Source of the DNA: Gammaproteobacteria bacterium
GTDB lineage: Bacteria; Pseudomonadota; Gammaproteobacteria; Steroidobacterales; Steroidobacteraceae
Assembly (NCBI GenBank): GCA_005878835.1
Contig: VBMV01000051.1
Location: 1-64,000, forward strand
Reading direction: 5' to 3'
Length of the DNA: 64,000 nt
This document shows positions 55,062 to 63,607 of the stretch, one piece after another; the stretch's first letter is position 1; every line of letters starts with the position of its first letter. The position numbers and the translations under genes are program-made. The notes beneath the pieces were generated by a model. It was not told the DNA's origin. It did no database searches and saw only the letters and a program-made list of their open reading frames with translations.

Positions 55062-55658
55062 ATGCTGTCCGAAGCCTGCGAGCGCAACAAGGGACCGATC
55101 CTCGAGGTCCTCAGGAGCGAGCTCGCCACGAGCGGCAGCGTTCTCGAGCTCGGCAGCGGCACGGGCCAGCATGCGGTGTACTTCGCCGCGCGCCTGCCGC
55201 ACCTCACCTGGCAGCCGAGCGAGCTCGGCGAACAGCTGGCGCCGCTCGCCGAGCGCATCCGGCTCGAGGGTACGGCCAATCTGCGCGCCCCCATCGCGCT
55301 CGATGCGCGCGAGCATCCCTGGCCGGTAGCGCCCGTGGACGCGGTGTTCAGCGCCAACACGCTGCACATCATGGCCTGGAGCGCGGTGCGGGCGTTCGTT
55401 CGCGGCGTCGGCGGCTGCCTTGCGGCGCCGGGGGTGTTGTGCGTGTACGGACCCTTTCGCTTCCGCGGGCAACATACGAGTGACAGCAATGCGCAATTCG
55501 ATGGCTGGCTCAAGGCCCGCGACCCCGACAGCGGCATCCGGGATTTCGAGGCGCTGGACGAGCTCACACGGGCGCAGGGCCTGGTGTTCACGGCCGACCA
55601 CCCCATGCCGGCCAACAACCGCACGCTGGTGTGGCGCCGGCTGCCGGCGGTCGCTTAG
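55062..55658 (+). CDS. DUF938 family SAM-dependent methyltransferase-like protein
   Basis: The 198-residue protein starts [16 protein letters not shown] and has the SAM motif [35 protein letters not shown] is the post-II strand, and [18 protein letters not shown] [18 protein letters not shown] follows with [17 protein letters not shown]. This is the DUF938 pattern. Its substrate is unknown. A GTG 6 bp upstream could also start the protein. It is 14 bp upstream of apt, so the two may share a transcript. Confidence 0.88.
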   Translation: MLSEACERNKGPILEVLRSELATSGSVLELGSGTGQHAVYFAARLPHLTWQPSELGEQLAPLAERIRLEGTANLRAPIALDAREHPWPVAPVDAVFSANTLHIMAWSAVRAFVRGVGGCLAAPGVLCVYGPFRFRGQHTSDSNAQFDGWLKARDPDSGIRDFEALDELTRAQGLVFTADHPMPANNRTLVWRRLPAVA

Positions 55659-55672
55659 CGTACAGTGCACGC

Positions 55673-56218
55673 ATGGACCCCGACACGTTGCACGAGATCC
55701 GCGCGGCCATCCGCACCATTCCCGACTATCCGAAGCCGGGCGTGGCGTTCCGTGACATCACGACACTGCTGGGAAATGCGCGCGTTTTCCGCACCGTCGT
55801 GGACCAGCTGGTACAGCCGTGGCTCGCCGCACGCATCGATCGCGTCGCCGGGATCGAGGCGCGCGGCTTCATTCTCGGCGGCGCGATCGCGCATCAACTG
55901 TCGGCGGGCTTCGTCCCCATCCGCAAGAAAGGCAAGCTCCCGCACGCCACGGTGCGCGTCGCCTACTCTCTGGAGTACGGGCTCGATGAGATGGAGATGC
56001 ACCGCGATGCCGTCGGCCCCGCTGAGCGCATCATTCTCGTGGACGATCTGATCGCAACCGGGGGCACGGCCGAGGCTGCCGTGAAGCTGCTGCGCTCCCT
56101 CGGCGCCCAGATCCTCGCCGCCTGCTTCATCATCGACCTGCCCGAGCTCGGCGGCTCGGCCCGCCTGGCCGCCCTGCAGGTGCCGGTCCGGACGCTTGTT
56201 GCCTTCGAGGGACACTGA
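55673..56218 (+). CDS. apt: Adenine phosphoribosyltransferase
   Basis: The 181-residue enzyme has [21 protein letters not shown] near its start and [33 protein letters not shown] is the flexible loop, and the PRPP-binding motif [16 protein letters not shown] spans 120-135. It salvages adenine to AMP with PRPP. Length and order are fully typical. Downstream, GGACAC...GTGTCC forms a small stem around the stop (56210-56230) with T-rich sequence 13 bp later; it may be a weak terminator. Confidence 0.97.
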   Translation: MDPDTLHEIRAAIRTIPDYPKPGVAFRDITTLLGNARVFRTVVDQLVQPWLAARIDRVAGIEARGFILGGAIAHQLSAGFVPIRKKGKLPHATVRVAYSLEYGLDEMEMHRDAVGPAERIILVDDLIATGGTAEAAVKLLRSLGAQILAACFIIDLPELGGSARLAALQVPVRTLVAFEGH

Positions 56219-56308
56219 CCGGCGGTGTCCGATCGGCACATGATTTTTTGGTTTTTCAATAGGATACGCGCATCGCACGGCCAACATTACGTTGCGGTCA
56301 TACGGCGC

Positions 56309-56336
56309 TTGCGCGGCCTGAATCCAGTCATAATAC
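56309..56336 (+). promoter_or_regulatory. Candidate promoter of the small Lys-rich protein gene
   Basis: TTGCGC (56309-56314), a 16-bp spacer and TAATAC (56331-56336) resemble a sigma-70 promoter. The start codon follows 43 bp later, after a GGAGA ribosome site at 56367-56371. The element is a match by eye. Confidence 0.4.
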
Positions 56337-56379
56337 GCGCGCTTTAGCTCCCTACTTCCTTGCTCTGGAGACCAAATCG

Positions 56380-56565
56380 ATGTTCACGAAGCTCGTCCCA
56401 GTCGTTGCCCTGGCCCTGCTCGCGGGTCCGGTTGTCGCCGCTGACGCACCGGCCACCGCGCCGGCCGCCGAGCAGCCCGCTGCCCCGGCCAAGAGCCATC
56501 ACAAGAAACACAGCAAGAAATCTGCCAAGTCTGCCGCGTCGAAGACCGACGCACCTGCCAAGTAA
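56380..56565 (+). CDS. Small secreted Ala/Lys-rich protein
   Basis: The 61-residue product has a signal peptide, MFTKLVPVVALALLAGPVVA, cleaved before ADAP. The mature part of about 40 residues is Ala/Pro-rich and then very basic (SHHKKHSKKSAKSAA). Such small lysine-rich exported proteins occur in many proteobacteria without known role; binding of acidic envelope polymers is a guess. CTGGAGACC precedes the ATG, and a strong intrinsic terminator ends the transcript 27 bp after the stop. That makes a compact, complete transcription unit, which suggests high expression. Confidence 0.7.
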   Translation: MFTKLVPVVALALLAGPVVAADAPATAPAAEQPAAPAKSHHKKHSKKSAKSAASKTDAPAK

Positions 56566-56591
56566 CCGTCACTCGTTTGTTTGAGGTTACT

Positions 56592-56626
56592 GAGCCCCGC
56601 CCTCAAAGGCGGGGCTCTTGTTTTTT
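56592..56626 (+). terminator. Rho-independent terminator
   Basis: GAGCCCCGCC, loop CTCAAA, GGCGGGGCTC is a perfect 10-bp stem followed by TTGTTTTTT. It lies 27 bp after the small Lys-rich gene. It is the clearest intrinsic terminator of the window. Confidence 0.93.
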
Positions 56627-56693
56627 GGGCCTGCCCCCTTGCCGGCGCAGTGGGGCTTGCGGCTTTTCGCAAACGGGTTCAAATTTGCCTTCC

Positions 56694-56981
56694 ATGGATG
56701 GGACGGAACAGGCCGCAATACACCAAGCGCTGGTTGCGGTACAACATGCCGTGACGAGCATGACTTTCCCGAGCTGCGATCAGGAGGATCTGATCGAAGC
56801 CATTGATAGCGTCGAAGAACAGTTGCACGTCAGCCACCCTAACGTGGCGCTGATGTGCCGCTTCCTGAACTCCATCGCGAGAAGCCTGCGCGCGCAGCCG
56901 GAGGCGCGCGACGCCTGCCTCGCCATTGAGGACGCGATCAGCAAGGCCGGCATGCCGAGCACCTGGCAGTCGGGAATCTGA
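56694..56981 (+). CDS. Small helical protein, unknown function
   Basis: I do not recognise the family. The 95-residue protein from ATG 56694 is soluble and mostly helical, with a central LIEAIDSVEEQLHVSHPNVA and a C-terminal helix RDACLAIEDAISKAG. Three Cys (SCDQ, LMCRF, DACL) are spaced along it. Composition is that of a real protein rather than a shadow frame: balanced acids, few Arg runs. It lies between the strong terminator and the antiporter gene, so it needs its own promoter. GCCGCC...GGCGGC after the stop may be a weak hairpin. Confidence 0.6.
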   Translation: MDGTEQAAIHQALVAVQHAVTSMTFPSCDQEDLIEAIDSVEEQLHVSHPNVALMCRFLNSIARSLRAQPEARDACLAIEDAISKAGMPSTWQSGI

Positions 56982-57080
56982 TCACCCGGCCGCCGACCTG
57001 AGGCGGCTGACGCAGCGGCCGCATCCCTTGCCCGCGCGGGCGTTGCGTTCGCTCGCGGGCGCGGTCTAAGTTGCGCCTCA

Positions 57081-59063
57081 ATGCTCGCGCCGCTCACCCA
57101 GGCCCTGATTCTGCTGGCCGGTTCCGTGTTGCTCGTGACGATCGCGCGGCGCCTGGCGCTACCGACGAGCATTGCTTATCTCGTGGTCGGGCTGGTGCTC
57201 GGACCGCACGCCCTCGGTGTGCTGTCGGACTCGGGCGCGACGCGACTGCTGGCCGAGCTCGGGGTGGCGTTCCTGCTGTTCACGCTGGGGCTGGAGTTCT
57301 CGCTGCCGCGCATGCTCGCCATGCGGCGCGAGGTCCTCGGCCTCGGCGCGGCCCAGGTCACCGCCACCGCCGGCGTGTTCGCGCTCTGCGGGCACCTGCT
57401 CGGTATCAGCTGGCTCATCGCGATCGCTCTCGGGGGGGCTGTAGCGATGAGCTCGACCGCCATCCTGCTGCAACAGCTGACCGAGCGCGCCGAGCTCAAC
57501 CGCACGCACGGGCGGCTCGCATTCAGCATGTTGCTGTTCCAGGACCTGGCGTTCGTGCCGTTCCTCGCCCTGGGTTCCGCACTGATCGCCGGACAGAATC
57601 GCGTCGAGCTGAGCGGCAGCGTCGTGGCGGTGATCGGCGGCGCGCTCGCGATCGTGGCGGTGCTGGCGGCGGGGCGCTGGCTGCTGCGCCCGCTGTTTCA
57701 CGAGATCGCTCATAGCCGTCTGCGCGAGCTGTTCACGCTGGCGGTGCTGCTGGTGGTGCTCGCCTCGGCGTGGGTGTCGCACGTCGCCGGCCTGTCGTTC
57801 GCCCTCGGCGCGTTCCTGTCCGGCATGATGCTCGCCGAGACCGAATACCGACACCAGATCGAGGCGGTGATCCGCCCGTTTCGTGACCTGCTGCTCGGGC
57901 TGTTCTTCATCTCCGTGGGCATGTTGCTGGATGTGCATCTGCTCGGGCGCGCGAGCGAGCTCGCCATCGCAGTGCTCATGCTGCTCACCCTGGTGATCCT
58001 CAAGGCGACCATCGCCGCCGTGGTCACGCGCCCCTTCACTACCTCGCGCTTCAAGGCGCTGCGCACCGGCATCGTCATGTCCATCGGCGGCGAGTTCGGG
58101 GTGGCGCTGTGCACCATCCTGCTGCAGGCCGGGCTGGTGCCCGAAGGCCTCGGCGAGCCGCTGCTGGTCGCGATCGTGCTGTCGATGCTGCTCAGCCCGC
58201 TGATCCTCAACAACAACAAGCGTGTCGCACGCTGGCTGCTGCATGAGCACGCCCCGGCCCCCACCGCCAGCGAGCGTGAGGAGGCTGCCACCACCGAGAT
58301 CGCGCGGCGTGAGCACGTCATCCTGTGCGGCTTCGGGCGCGTCGGCCAGAACGTGGCGCGGGTGCTCGAATCGCAGGGCTTCGAATACATCGCGCTCGAC
58401 CTCGACCCGGCGCGCATCCGCGCCGCACGCCAGGCCGGGGACCCGGTCCTGTTCGGCGATTCGGCGGACGAGGAACTGCTCGGCAAGGTCGGGCTGCGGA
58501 CCGCCAGCGCGATCGTCATCAGTTTCTCGGACCCCGCCACCTCGATCGGCATCCTGCACAGCGTGCGCCGCCTGCGGCCCGAGGTTCCGGTGCTGGTGCG
58601 CACCCAGGACGATGCCCGCATCAAGGAGCTGCAGGATGCCGGCGCCACCGATGTCGTCCCGGAGACCTTCGAGGCGAGTCTCATGCTGGTCTCGCACGTA
58701 CTGATGCTGCTGCGCGTGCCGGTGCCGCGCGTGGTGCGCACCCTGGGCGAGATCCGCAGAGGCCGCTACGCGGTGCTGAGGAATATCGTGCCGCGCGGGG
58801 ATGCGCGCCCGGTGGATGAGACGAGCGAGCATCGCGAGGAGCTGAAGTCCGTGGTCGTGCCTCCTGGAGCGTGGGCGGTGGGCCGCACGCTGGGCGACGT
58901 GCGCAGCCGCGGTGTCGAGGTGACCTTCACCGGCGTGCGGCGCCTGGGAATTCTCGGGCGCGACCCCGCCGGCGACATGGTGCTGCGCGACGGGGACATC
59001 GTCGTGATCTACGGTCAGCCTGAAGAGCTGGAGCGCGCCGAGGCGGTGCTGCTGGCCGGATGA
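57081..59063 (+). CDS. CPA2 family cation:proton antiporter with RCK domains
   Basis: The 660-residue protein has about twelve membrane helices over residues 1-385, with GLVLGPHALGVL, FLLFTLGLEFSLPRM and SSTAILLQQL. GLFFISVGMLLDVHLL follows. An RCK/TrkA-N domain comes next (about 413-530, ILCGFGRVGQNVARVLE), then a TrkA-C domain near 570-655. This is the KefB/KefC/YbaL plan: potassium efflux against protons, gated by a bound nucleotide or glutathione adduct. Glutathione-binding residues were not checked. Its role is pH or electrophile defence, and the ppc gene lies 42 bp downstream. Confidence 0.92.
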   Translation: MLAPLTQALILLAGSVLLVTIARRLALPTSIAYLVVGLVLGPHALGVLSDSGATRLLAELGVAFLLFTLGLEFSLPRMLAMRREVLGLGAAQVTATAGVFALCGHLLGISWLIAIALGGAVAMSSTAILLQQLTERAELNRTHGRLAFSMLLFQDLAFVPFLALGSALIAGQNRVELSGSVVAVIGGALAIVAVLAAGRWLLRPLFHEIAHSRLRELFTLAVLLVVLASAWVSHVAGLSFALGAFLSGMMLAETEYRHQIEAVIRPFRDLLLGLFFISVGMLLDVHLLGRASELAIAVLMLLTLVILKATIAAVVTRPFTTSRFKALRTGIVMSIGGEFGVALCTILLQAGLVPEGLGEPLLVAIVLSMLLSPLILNNNKRVARWLLHEHAPAPTASEREEAATTEIARREHVILCGFGRVGQNVARVLESQGFEYIALDLDPARIRAARQAGDPVLFGDSADEELLGKVGLRTASAIVISFSDPATSIGILHSVRRLRPEVPVLVRTQDDARIKELQDAGATDVVPETFEASLMLVSHVLMLLRVPVPRVVRTLGEIRRGRYAVLRNIVPRGDARPVDETSEHREELKSVVVPPGAWAVGRTLGDVRSRGVEVTFTGVRRLGILGRDPAGDMVLRDGDIVVIYGQPEELERAEAVLLAG

Positions 59064-59105
59064 GGGAGCGCGCCCAACGGCACACCGGCCCGTTAAGATA
59101 CTCGG

Positions 59106-61835
59106 GTGAACCGCAGCGACATCCACTTTCCGCCCAAGCACGAGCCGCTGCGCGAGGACGTGCATGCGCTCGGCGCGCTCATGGGCGAAATCCTGCGCGA
59201 GCAGGGCGGGCAGCAGCTGTTCGAGCTGGTGGAGCTGGACCGCGTCGCCGCCATCCGCGGCCGCGCCGGCCCGCGCGAGGCGCGCGCCGAGCTCGCGGCT
59301 CGTGTACGCGAGCGCCCGCCGGCGCTGGCGCGCGAAGTGGTGCGCGCCTTCTCCACCTGGTTCCAGAGCGTCAATCTGGCGGAAAGGGTCCACCGCATCC
59401 GGCGCCGCCGCGAGTATCTGCTCAAGGACAGTGAGCGGCCCCAACCCGGCGGCGTGGAGGATGCGATCGCCGCGCTGAAGAGCCAGGGCCTCACCGCGGC
59501 GCAGGTCCTCGAGCTCATCGGCGGTCTGTCCATCGAGCCGGTGTTCGCGCCTCATTCGACCGAAGCCAGCCGCAGGACGCTGCTGCGCAAGCAGCTGCGC
59601 ATCGCACAGCGCCTGGTCGAACGTCTCGACCCGACCCTCACGCCGAACGAAGCCCGCGGCGTCTGGAACAGCATCCGCATGGAGCTGACCGCGGCGTGGC
59701 AGACCGAGGAGCTGCCGCGTGAACGGCTCACGGTCGCGGATGAGCGCGAGCAGATCCTGTTCTACCTGGTGGAGGTCCTGTACCGCGTGGTGCCGGCGTT
59801 CTACGAGGAAATCGCGCAGGCGCTGGAGAAGCTCTACGGCACCGACGCCGGCGCGACGCGGGTGCCGGCCATCCTGCACGTCGGATCCTGGGCGGGCGGC
59901 GACATGGACGGCAACCCCGACGTGCACGCCAAGAGCATCCGCGAGGCGCTGGCGCGCCAGCAGCAGGTGATCATCAACCGCTATTTCGAGGAGTGCCAGA
60001 GCATCGCGCAGCGCCTGTCGCAGAGCGCCAGCCGCGTGCCGGCGGCCAGCGAGCTGACCAAGCGGGTCGAGCAGTACACGCGGCTGCTGCCCGGGGCGCG
60101 CGCCATCACCCCGGCGCGGCATGACCGCATGCCCTACCGCGTGTTCCTGGCGCAGCTCGGCGAGCGCCTGCGCAGCACCTACGAAGGCCGGGCGAGCGGT
60201 TACGAGAGTGCGCGGCAGTTCCGCGACGACGTGGCGCTGATCGCCGCGAGCCTCAGAGCCAACAAGGGCGCGAACGCCGGCCTGTTCTACGTCGAGCGTC
60301 TGCTGCGCCGGATCGACACCTTCGGATTTCACCTCGCGACGCTCGACGTGCGCCAGCATGCCGGTGTTCTGCACGAGGTCGTGGCGCGCGGCTTCGACGA
60401 CCCGCTGTGGCCCGGCCGCAGCAGCCGCGAGCGCCGCGACCGGCTCGCCCAGGCGCTGGAGAAGGATCGCGGACCCGTCGCGGACCTCGATGCGCTCGGC
60501 AAGCGCCACCTCGCGGTGTTCGATGCCATCATGCAGGGCCGCCACCGCTATGGCCCCGACGCCATCGGCTACTTCATCGTGAGCGGCGCCAGCGGCGCGG
60601 ACGATGTGCTCGCGGCGCTGCTGCTGGCGCGCTGGGCCGCGGCGTACGACAAGCACACCGGGGAAGTGGCGCTCGACCTCGCGCCGCAGTTCGAGACCGC
60701 GGAGGCGCTCGCCACCTGCGGCCGCACGTTGCAGGAGCTGCTCGCGGATCCGCTGTATCGGCGGCATCTGGATGCGCGCGGGCGGCGCCAGTGCGTGCTG
60801 ATCGGCTACTCCGACAGCAACAAGCAAACCGGCCCCTGCGCCTCGCGCTTCATGATTCACCAGGCGCAGCGCGATCTGGCGCAGGCGCTCGCCAGCGCCG
60901 GCGAGCGCGCCGTCATGTTCCACGCCCGCGGCGGCAGCATCGCCCGCGGCGGCGGGCGCATCGAGGCCCTGGTGCACGCCGCCCCCGCCGGGGCGGTGGA
61001 CGGGGTGCTGCGGATCCGCGAACAGGGCGCAACCATCCGGCAGGGCTACGGACTGCGGCCCATCGCCATGCGCACACTCGAGCGGGCCTTCAATGCGCTG
61101 AGCCTGACGACCGCGGCATCACGCAGCGGGCAGCTGCCGCCCGACTCGGCCGAACAGCTGGAAATCGCCGCGCTACTCGCGCACGAGAGCCGCGCCGCCT
61201 ACCGCCGCCTGGTCTACGAGCAGGCGCAGTTCTACGAGTATTTTCAGGCGGTCACGCCGATCGATGTGATCGAGAGAATGCAGATCGGCTCGCGTTCCGT
61301 GCACCGCGTGGAGGGCGCTGGTCTCGAGGGCCTGTTGCCGGTGCCGTGGGTGTACGCCTGGTCGCAGACCCGTTACATGCTGCCCGGCTGGTACGGCGCG
61401 GGCAGCGGGCTACGCGCCGCGCTCGCCAGGTTCGGGCTGGCGCGAGTGCGCGCGGCCTGCGGCAGCTGGTTCTTCCTGCGCAACCTCATCGATGACGTCG
61501 AGACCATGCTGGCGCGGTCGGATCCGGACATCGCGCGCTACTACGACGAGCTGGTGCCGGAAGCGCTGCGCCGCTTCTCCGGCGAGATCCGCGGCGAGTT
61601 CGACAGCGCCTGCGAGCAGATACTCGCCGTCCGGGACAGCCGCGCGCTGCTCGATTCCGACCCGACGCTGCAGCGCTCGATCCAGCTGCGCAACCCCTAC
61701 CTCGATCCCATCCACCTGATGCAGGTGGATCTGCTGCAGCGCTGGCGCGCCGGGGGACGCACGGACCGCGAGCTGTTCGATGCGCTGCTGGCCAGCGTCG
61801 CCGGCATCGCCCAGGGCCTGCAGAGCACCGGATGA
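59106..61835 (+). CDS. ppc: Phosphoenolpyruvate carboxylase, divergent form
   Basis: The 909-residue enzyme has LREDVHALGALMGEILREQGG at its start. The first catalytic region reads APHSTEASRRTLLRKQ (usual TAHPTE) with His near 150. GSWAGGDMDGNPDV is exact. The second region is GYSDSNKQTGPCASRF where most enzymes have SDSAKDAG or SDSNKDGG. FHARGGSIARGGG keeps the catalytic Arg, and LPGWYGAGSGL precedes a C-terminus GLQSTG (usual NTG). It adds bicarbonate to PEP to refill oxaloacetate. The altered motifs suggest changed regulation or kinetics. GTG is the start. Confidence 0.93.
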   Translation: MNRSDIHFPPKHEPLREDVHALGALMGEILREQGGQQLFELVELDRVAAIRGRAGPREARAELAARVRERPPALAREVVRAFSTWFQSVNLAERVHRIRRRREYLLKDSERPQPGGVEDAIAALKSQGLTAAQVLELIGGLSIEPVFAPHSTEASRRTLLRKQLRIAQRLVERLDPTLTPNEARGVWNSIRMELTAAWQTEELPRERLTVADEREQILFYLVEVLYRVVPAFYEEIAQALEKLYGTDAGATRVPAILHVGSWAGGDMDGNPDVHAKSIREALARQQQVIINRYFEECQSIAQRLSQSASRVPAASELTKRVEQYTRLLPGARAITPARHDRMPYRVFLAQLGERLRSTYEGRASGYESARQFRDDVALIAASLRANKGANAGLFYVERLLRRIDTFGFHLATLDVRQHAGVLHEVVARGFDDPLWPGRSSRERRDRLAQALEKDRGPVADLDALGKRHLAVFDAIMQGRHRYGPDAIGYFIVSGASGADDVLAALLLARWAAAYDKHTGEVALDLAPQFETAEALATCGRTLQELLADPLYRRHLDARGRRQCVLIGYSDSNKQTGPCASRFMIHQAQRDLAQALASAGERAVMFHARGGSIARGGGRIEALVHAAPAGAVDGVLRIREQGATIRQGYGLRPIAMRTLERAFNALSLTTAASRSGQLPPDSAEQLEIAALLAHESRAAYRRLVYEQAQFYEYFQAVTPIDVIERMQIGSRSVHRVEGAGLEGLLPVPWVYAWSQTRYMLPGWYGAGSGLRAALARFGLARVRAACGSWFFLRNLIDDVETMLARSDPDIARYYDELVPEALRRFSGEIRGEFDSACEQILAVRDSRALLDSDPTLQRSIQLRNPYLDPIHLMQVDLLQRWRAGGRTDRELFDALLASVAGIAQGLQSTG

Positions 61836-61874
61836 GCGGCGCGGCACTGCAGGGCTTGCGTGGATCGCGAGCGG

Positions 61875-63206
61875 TCAGGGCCGCCGGTAAATGACGCCGT
61901 TCTTCATGACGAACACGACGTGCGCCACGGCGTCGATGTCGCGTGTCGGATCGCCCGTCACGGCAACCAGATCCGCCAGCATGCTCTCGCGCACGCGCCC
62001 CAGCTCCGATTCCCGGCGCAGGATCTGCGCGTCGGTGGCGGTGGCGGCGGCGAGCGCCTGCAGCGCTGTCATGCCGTCACGCACCATCCACTGAAGCTCG
62101 CGATAGTTCGTGCCGTGGGTGAAGACCCCGACATCGCTCCCGCAGCCGATGATGACTCCCGCCTTGAGCGCCATCCTGAACGCCTCGGCGGCCTGCTGCA
62201 TGCCGGCCGTGGGCGCGGACTTGCCGGGCAGGTAGTGCTCGAAATACTCGCCGTACGCCTCCTGTGCGCTGAGCGTGGGCAGGTAGGCCACGCGGTGCGC
62301 CGCCATGAGCTTGAACACCTCGGCCGTGCCGCCGAAGCCGTGCTCGATGCTGTCCACGCCGGCCAGCACGGCGCGGCGCATGCCTTCGGCCGTGGTCGCA
62401 TGCGCGGCCACCGGCCGGCCCGATGAGTGCGCGGTCTCCACCAGCGCCGTGAGCTCCTCCTGGGTGAAGGTCGGCTGCTGGCTGCCGCCCGGGCCCCAGC
62501 GGTAATCCGCGTACACCTTGATCCAGTCGGCGCCCCGGCCGGCCTGCTCGCGCACCGCCCGGATGACCTCGGGAACTCCGCTCGCCTCCTGCGCGCCCTG
62601 CGGCGTGCAGCACACATCCGGACGCAGGCTCCGCGGCGCGGGGCCGTACGAGCCGGTGGCGACAATGGCACGCGTGACGACGAACAGGCGCGGCCCTTCG
62701 ATGAGGCCCTCTTCGATCGCACGCTTGAGGGACACGTCGGCGTAGTCTGCGCCCTCGGTGCCCAGATCCCGCAGCGTCGTGAAACCCGACAACAAGGTGG
62801 CGCGCGCCTGCTGGCCCGCGCGCAGCGTGCGGTACGGCACCGCCTCCTTGAGTACCTGGTCGTCCCACAGGGTCTCGTTGTAGGGGTGCAGAAACAGGTG
62901 CGAATGCACGTCCATGAGGCCGGGCAGCAAGGTGGCGCCCGGCAGATCGATCACCTGCGCGAGCGCCGCGCGCTGCACCGCGCTCGCAGGCCCCGCGGCC
63001 ACGATGCGCTCGCCTCGGGTAAGCACCACCCAGCCCTCATGCACGGGCTCGCCTGCGCTCCACACCCGCGCCGGACGCAGCAGAAACGAGCGCCCCTCGG
63101 CGGCGGGATTCGGGGCGGGAGGGTCAGCGAGCGCGCAGCGTGCGGTGGTGACGGTGAGAGCGGCGGCGAGGGCGACCGGCAGCCAGCGCAGCGGTGCGAC
63201 GCTCAT
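61875..63206 (-). CDS. Amidohydrolase family protein, exported
   Basis: The 443-residue protein has a signal-like start, RWLPVALAAALTVTTARCALA, with a Cys that may be lipidated. The amidohydrolase fold follows with the metal motif LMDVHSHLFLH near 100 and DWIKVYADYRWG, which carries the Lys. AAHATTAEGMRRAV and DSIEHGFGG supply the metal His residues, and the Asp lies in CGSDVGVFTHG. It resembles imidazolonepropionase-like secreted hydrolases with peptide or lactam substrates. The ATG at 63206 replaces an upstream TTG. It is the third gene of a minus-strand run starting beyond the window. Confidence 0.9.
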   Translation of the reverse strand: MSVAPLRWLPVALAAALTVTTARCALADPPAPNPAAEGRSFLLRPARVWSAGEPVHEGWVVLTRGERIVAAGPASAVQRAALAQVIDLPGATLLPGLMDVHSHLFLHPYNETLWDDQVLKEAVPYRTLRAGQQARATLLSGFTTLRDLGTEGADYADVSLKRAIEEGLIEGPRLFVVTRAIVATGSYGPAPRSLRPDVCCTPQGAQEASGVPEVIRAVREQAGRGADWIKVYADYRWGPGGSQQPTFTQEELTALVETAHSSGRPVAAHATTAEGMRRAVLAGVDSIEHGFGGTAEVFKLMAAHRVAYLPTLSAQEAYGEYFEHYLPGKSAPTAGMQQAAEAFRMALKAGVIIGCGSDVGVFTHGTNYRELQWMVRDGMTALQALAAATATDAQILRRESELGRVRESMLADLVAVTGDPTRDIDAVAHVVFVMKNGVIYRRP

Positions 63207-63233
63207 TGTTCGCCAGTCCAACGGCTCAAGGGC

Positions 63234-63593
63234 TCACCCGCCCATGAGCACCGTCGTATCGAAGCTCTCGAACCCCTGGATGGCGCGCGCGTAGGCGTTG
63301 TACACCAGCCGCTCGGCCACCTTGTCGGCCCGCGGCGCCAGCAGCATCCGCAGCACCACGTCATCCGCCGGCCGCGTCGGCTCCTCGGCCAGCAGCTGCT
63401 CGATGACGCGGGTCAGACGATGGTACAGCTCGTTGACGAAGCGCAGGTTCGCACCGTCGTGCACCTGGTCCGCGCCGGCGCCGTAGGTGGCGCGCGCCTC
63501 CTCCGCGAGCTCGTGCAGGAACAGATTCAGCAGTCGCGCCTTGTCGACGAGCCGCAGCTCCTCATAGAACTCGATTTCGGAATTGAGGTTCAT
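63234..63593 (-). CDS. Helical protein, unknown function, in AgmX/PglI run
   Basis: I do not recognise the family. The 119-residue product is soluble and almost fully helical, with NSEIEFYEELRLVDKARLLNLF at its start and FVNELYHRLTRVIEQLL in the middle. No Cys or catalytic motif stands out. Its ATG lies 14 bp after the stop of the AgmX/PglI-type gene, and the amidohydrolase gene follows 27 bp on, so the three are likely one operon. It could be a partner of the membrane-associated protein upstream. Confidence 0.7.
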   Translation of the reverse strand: MNLNSEIEFYEELRLVDKARLLNLFLHELAEEARATYGAGADQVHDGANLRFVNELYHRLTRVIEQLLAEEPTRPADDVVLRMLLAPRADKVAERLVYNAYARAIQGFESFDTTVLMGG

Positions 63594-63607
63594 GGGGCGT
63601 GCTGGCG

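Noticed and set aside
57159..60977. Very long open frame (about 1270 codons) antisense to the antiporter and ppc genes
   Set aside because: Composition is Arg, His, Ala and Gln-rich as expected from the opposite strand of GC-rich codons, and it spans two well-supported genes. It has no recognisable domain.
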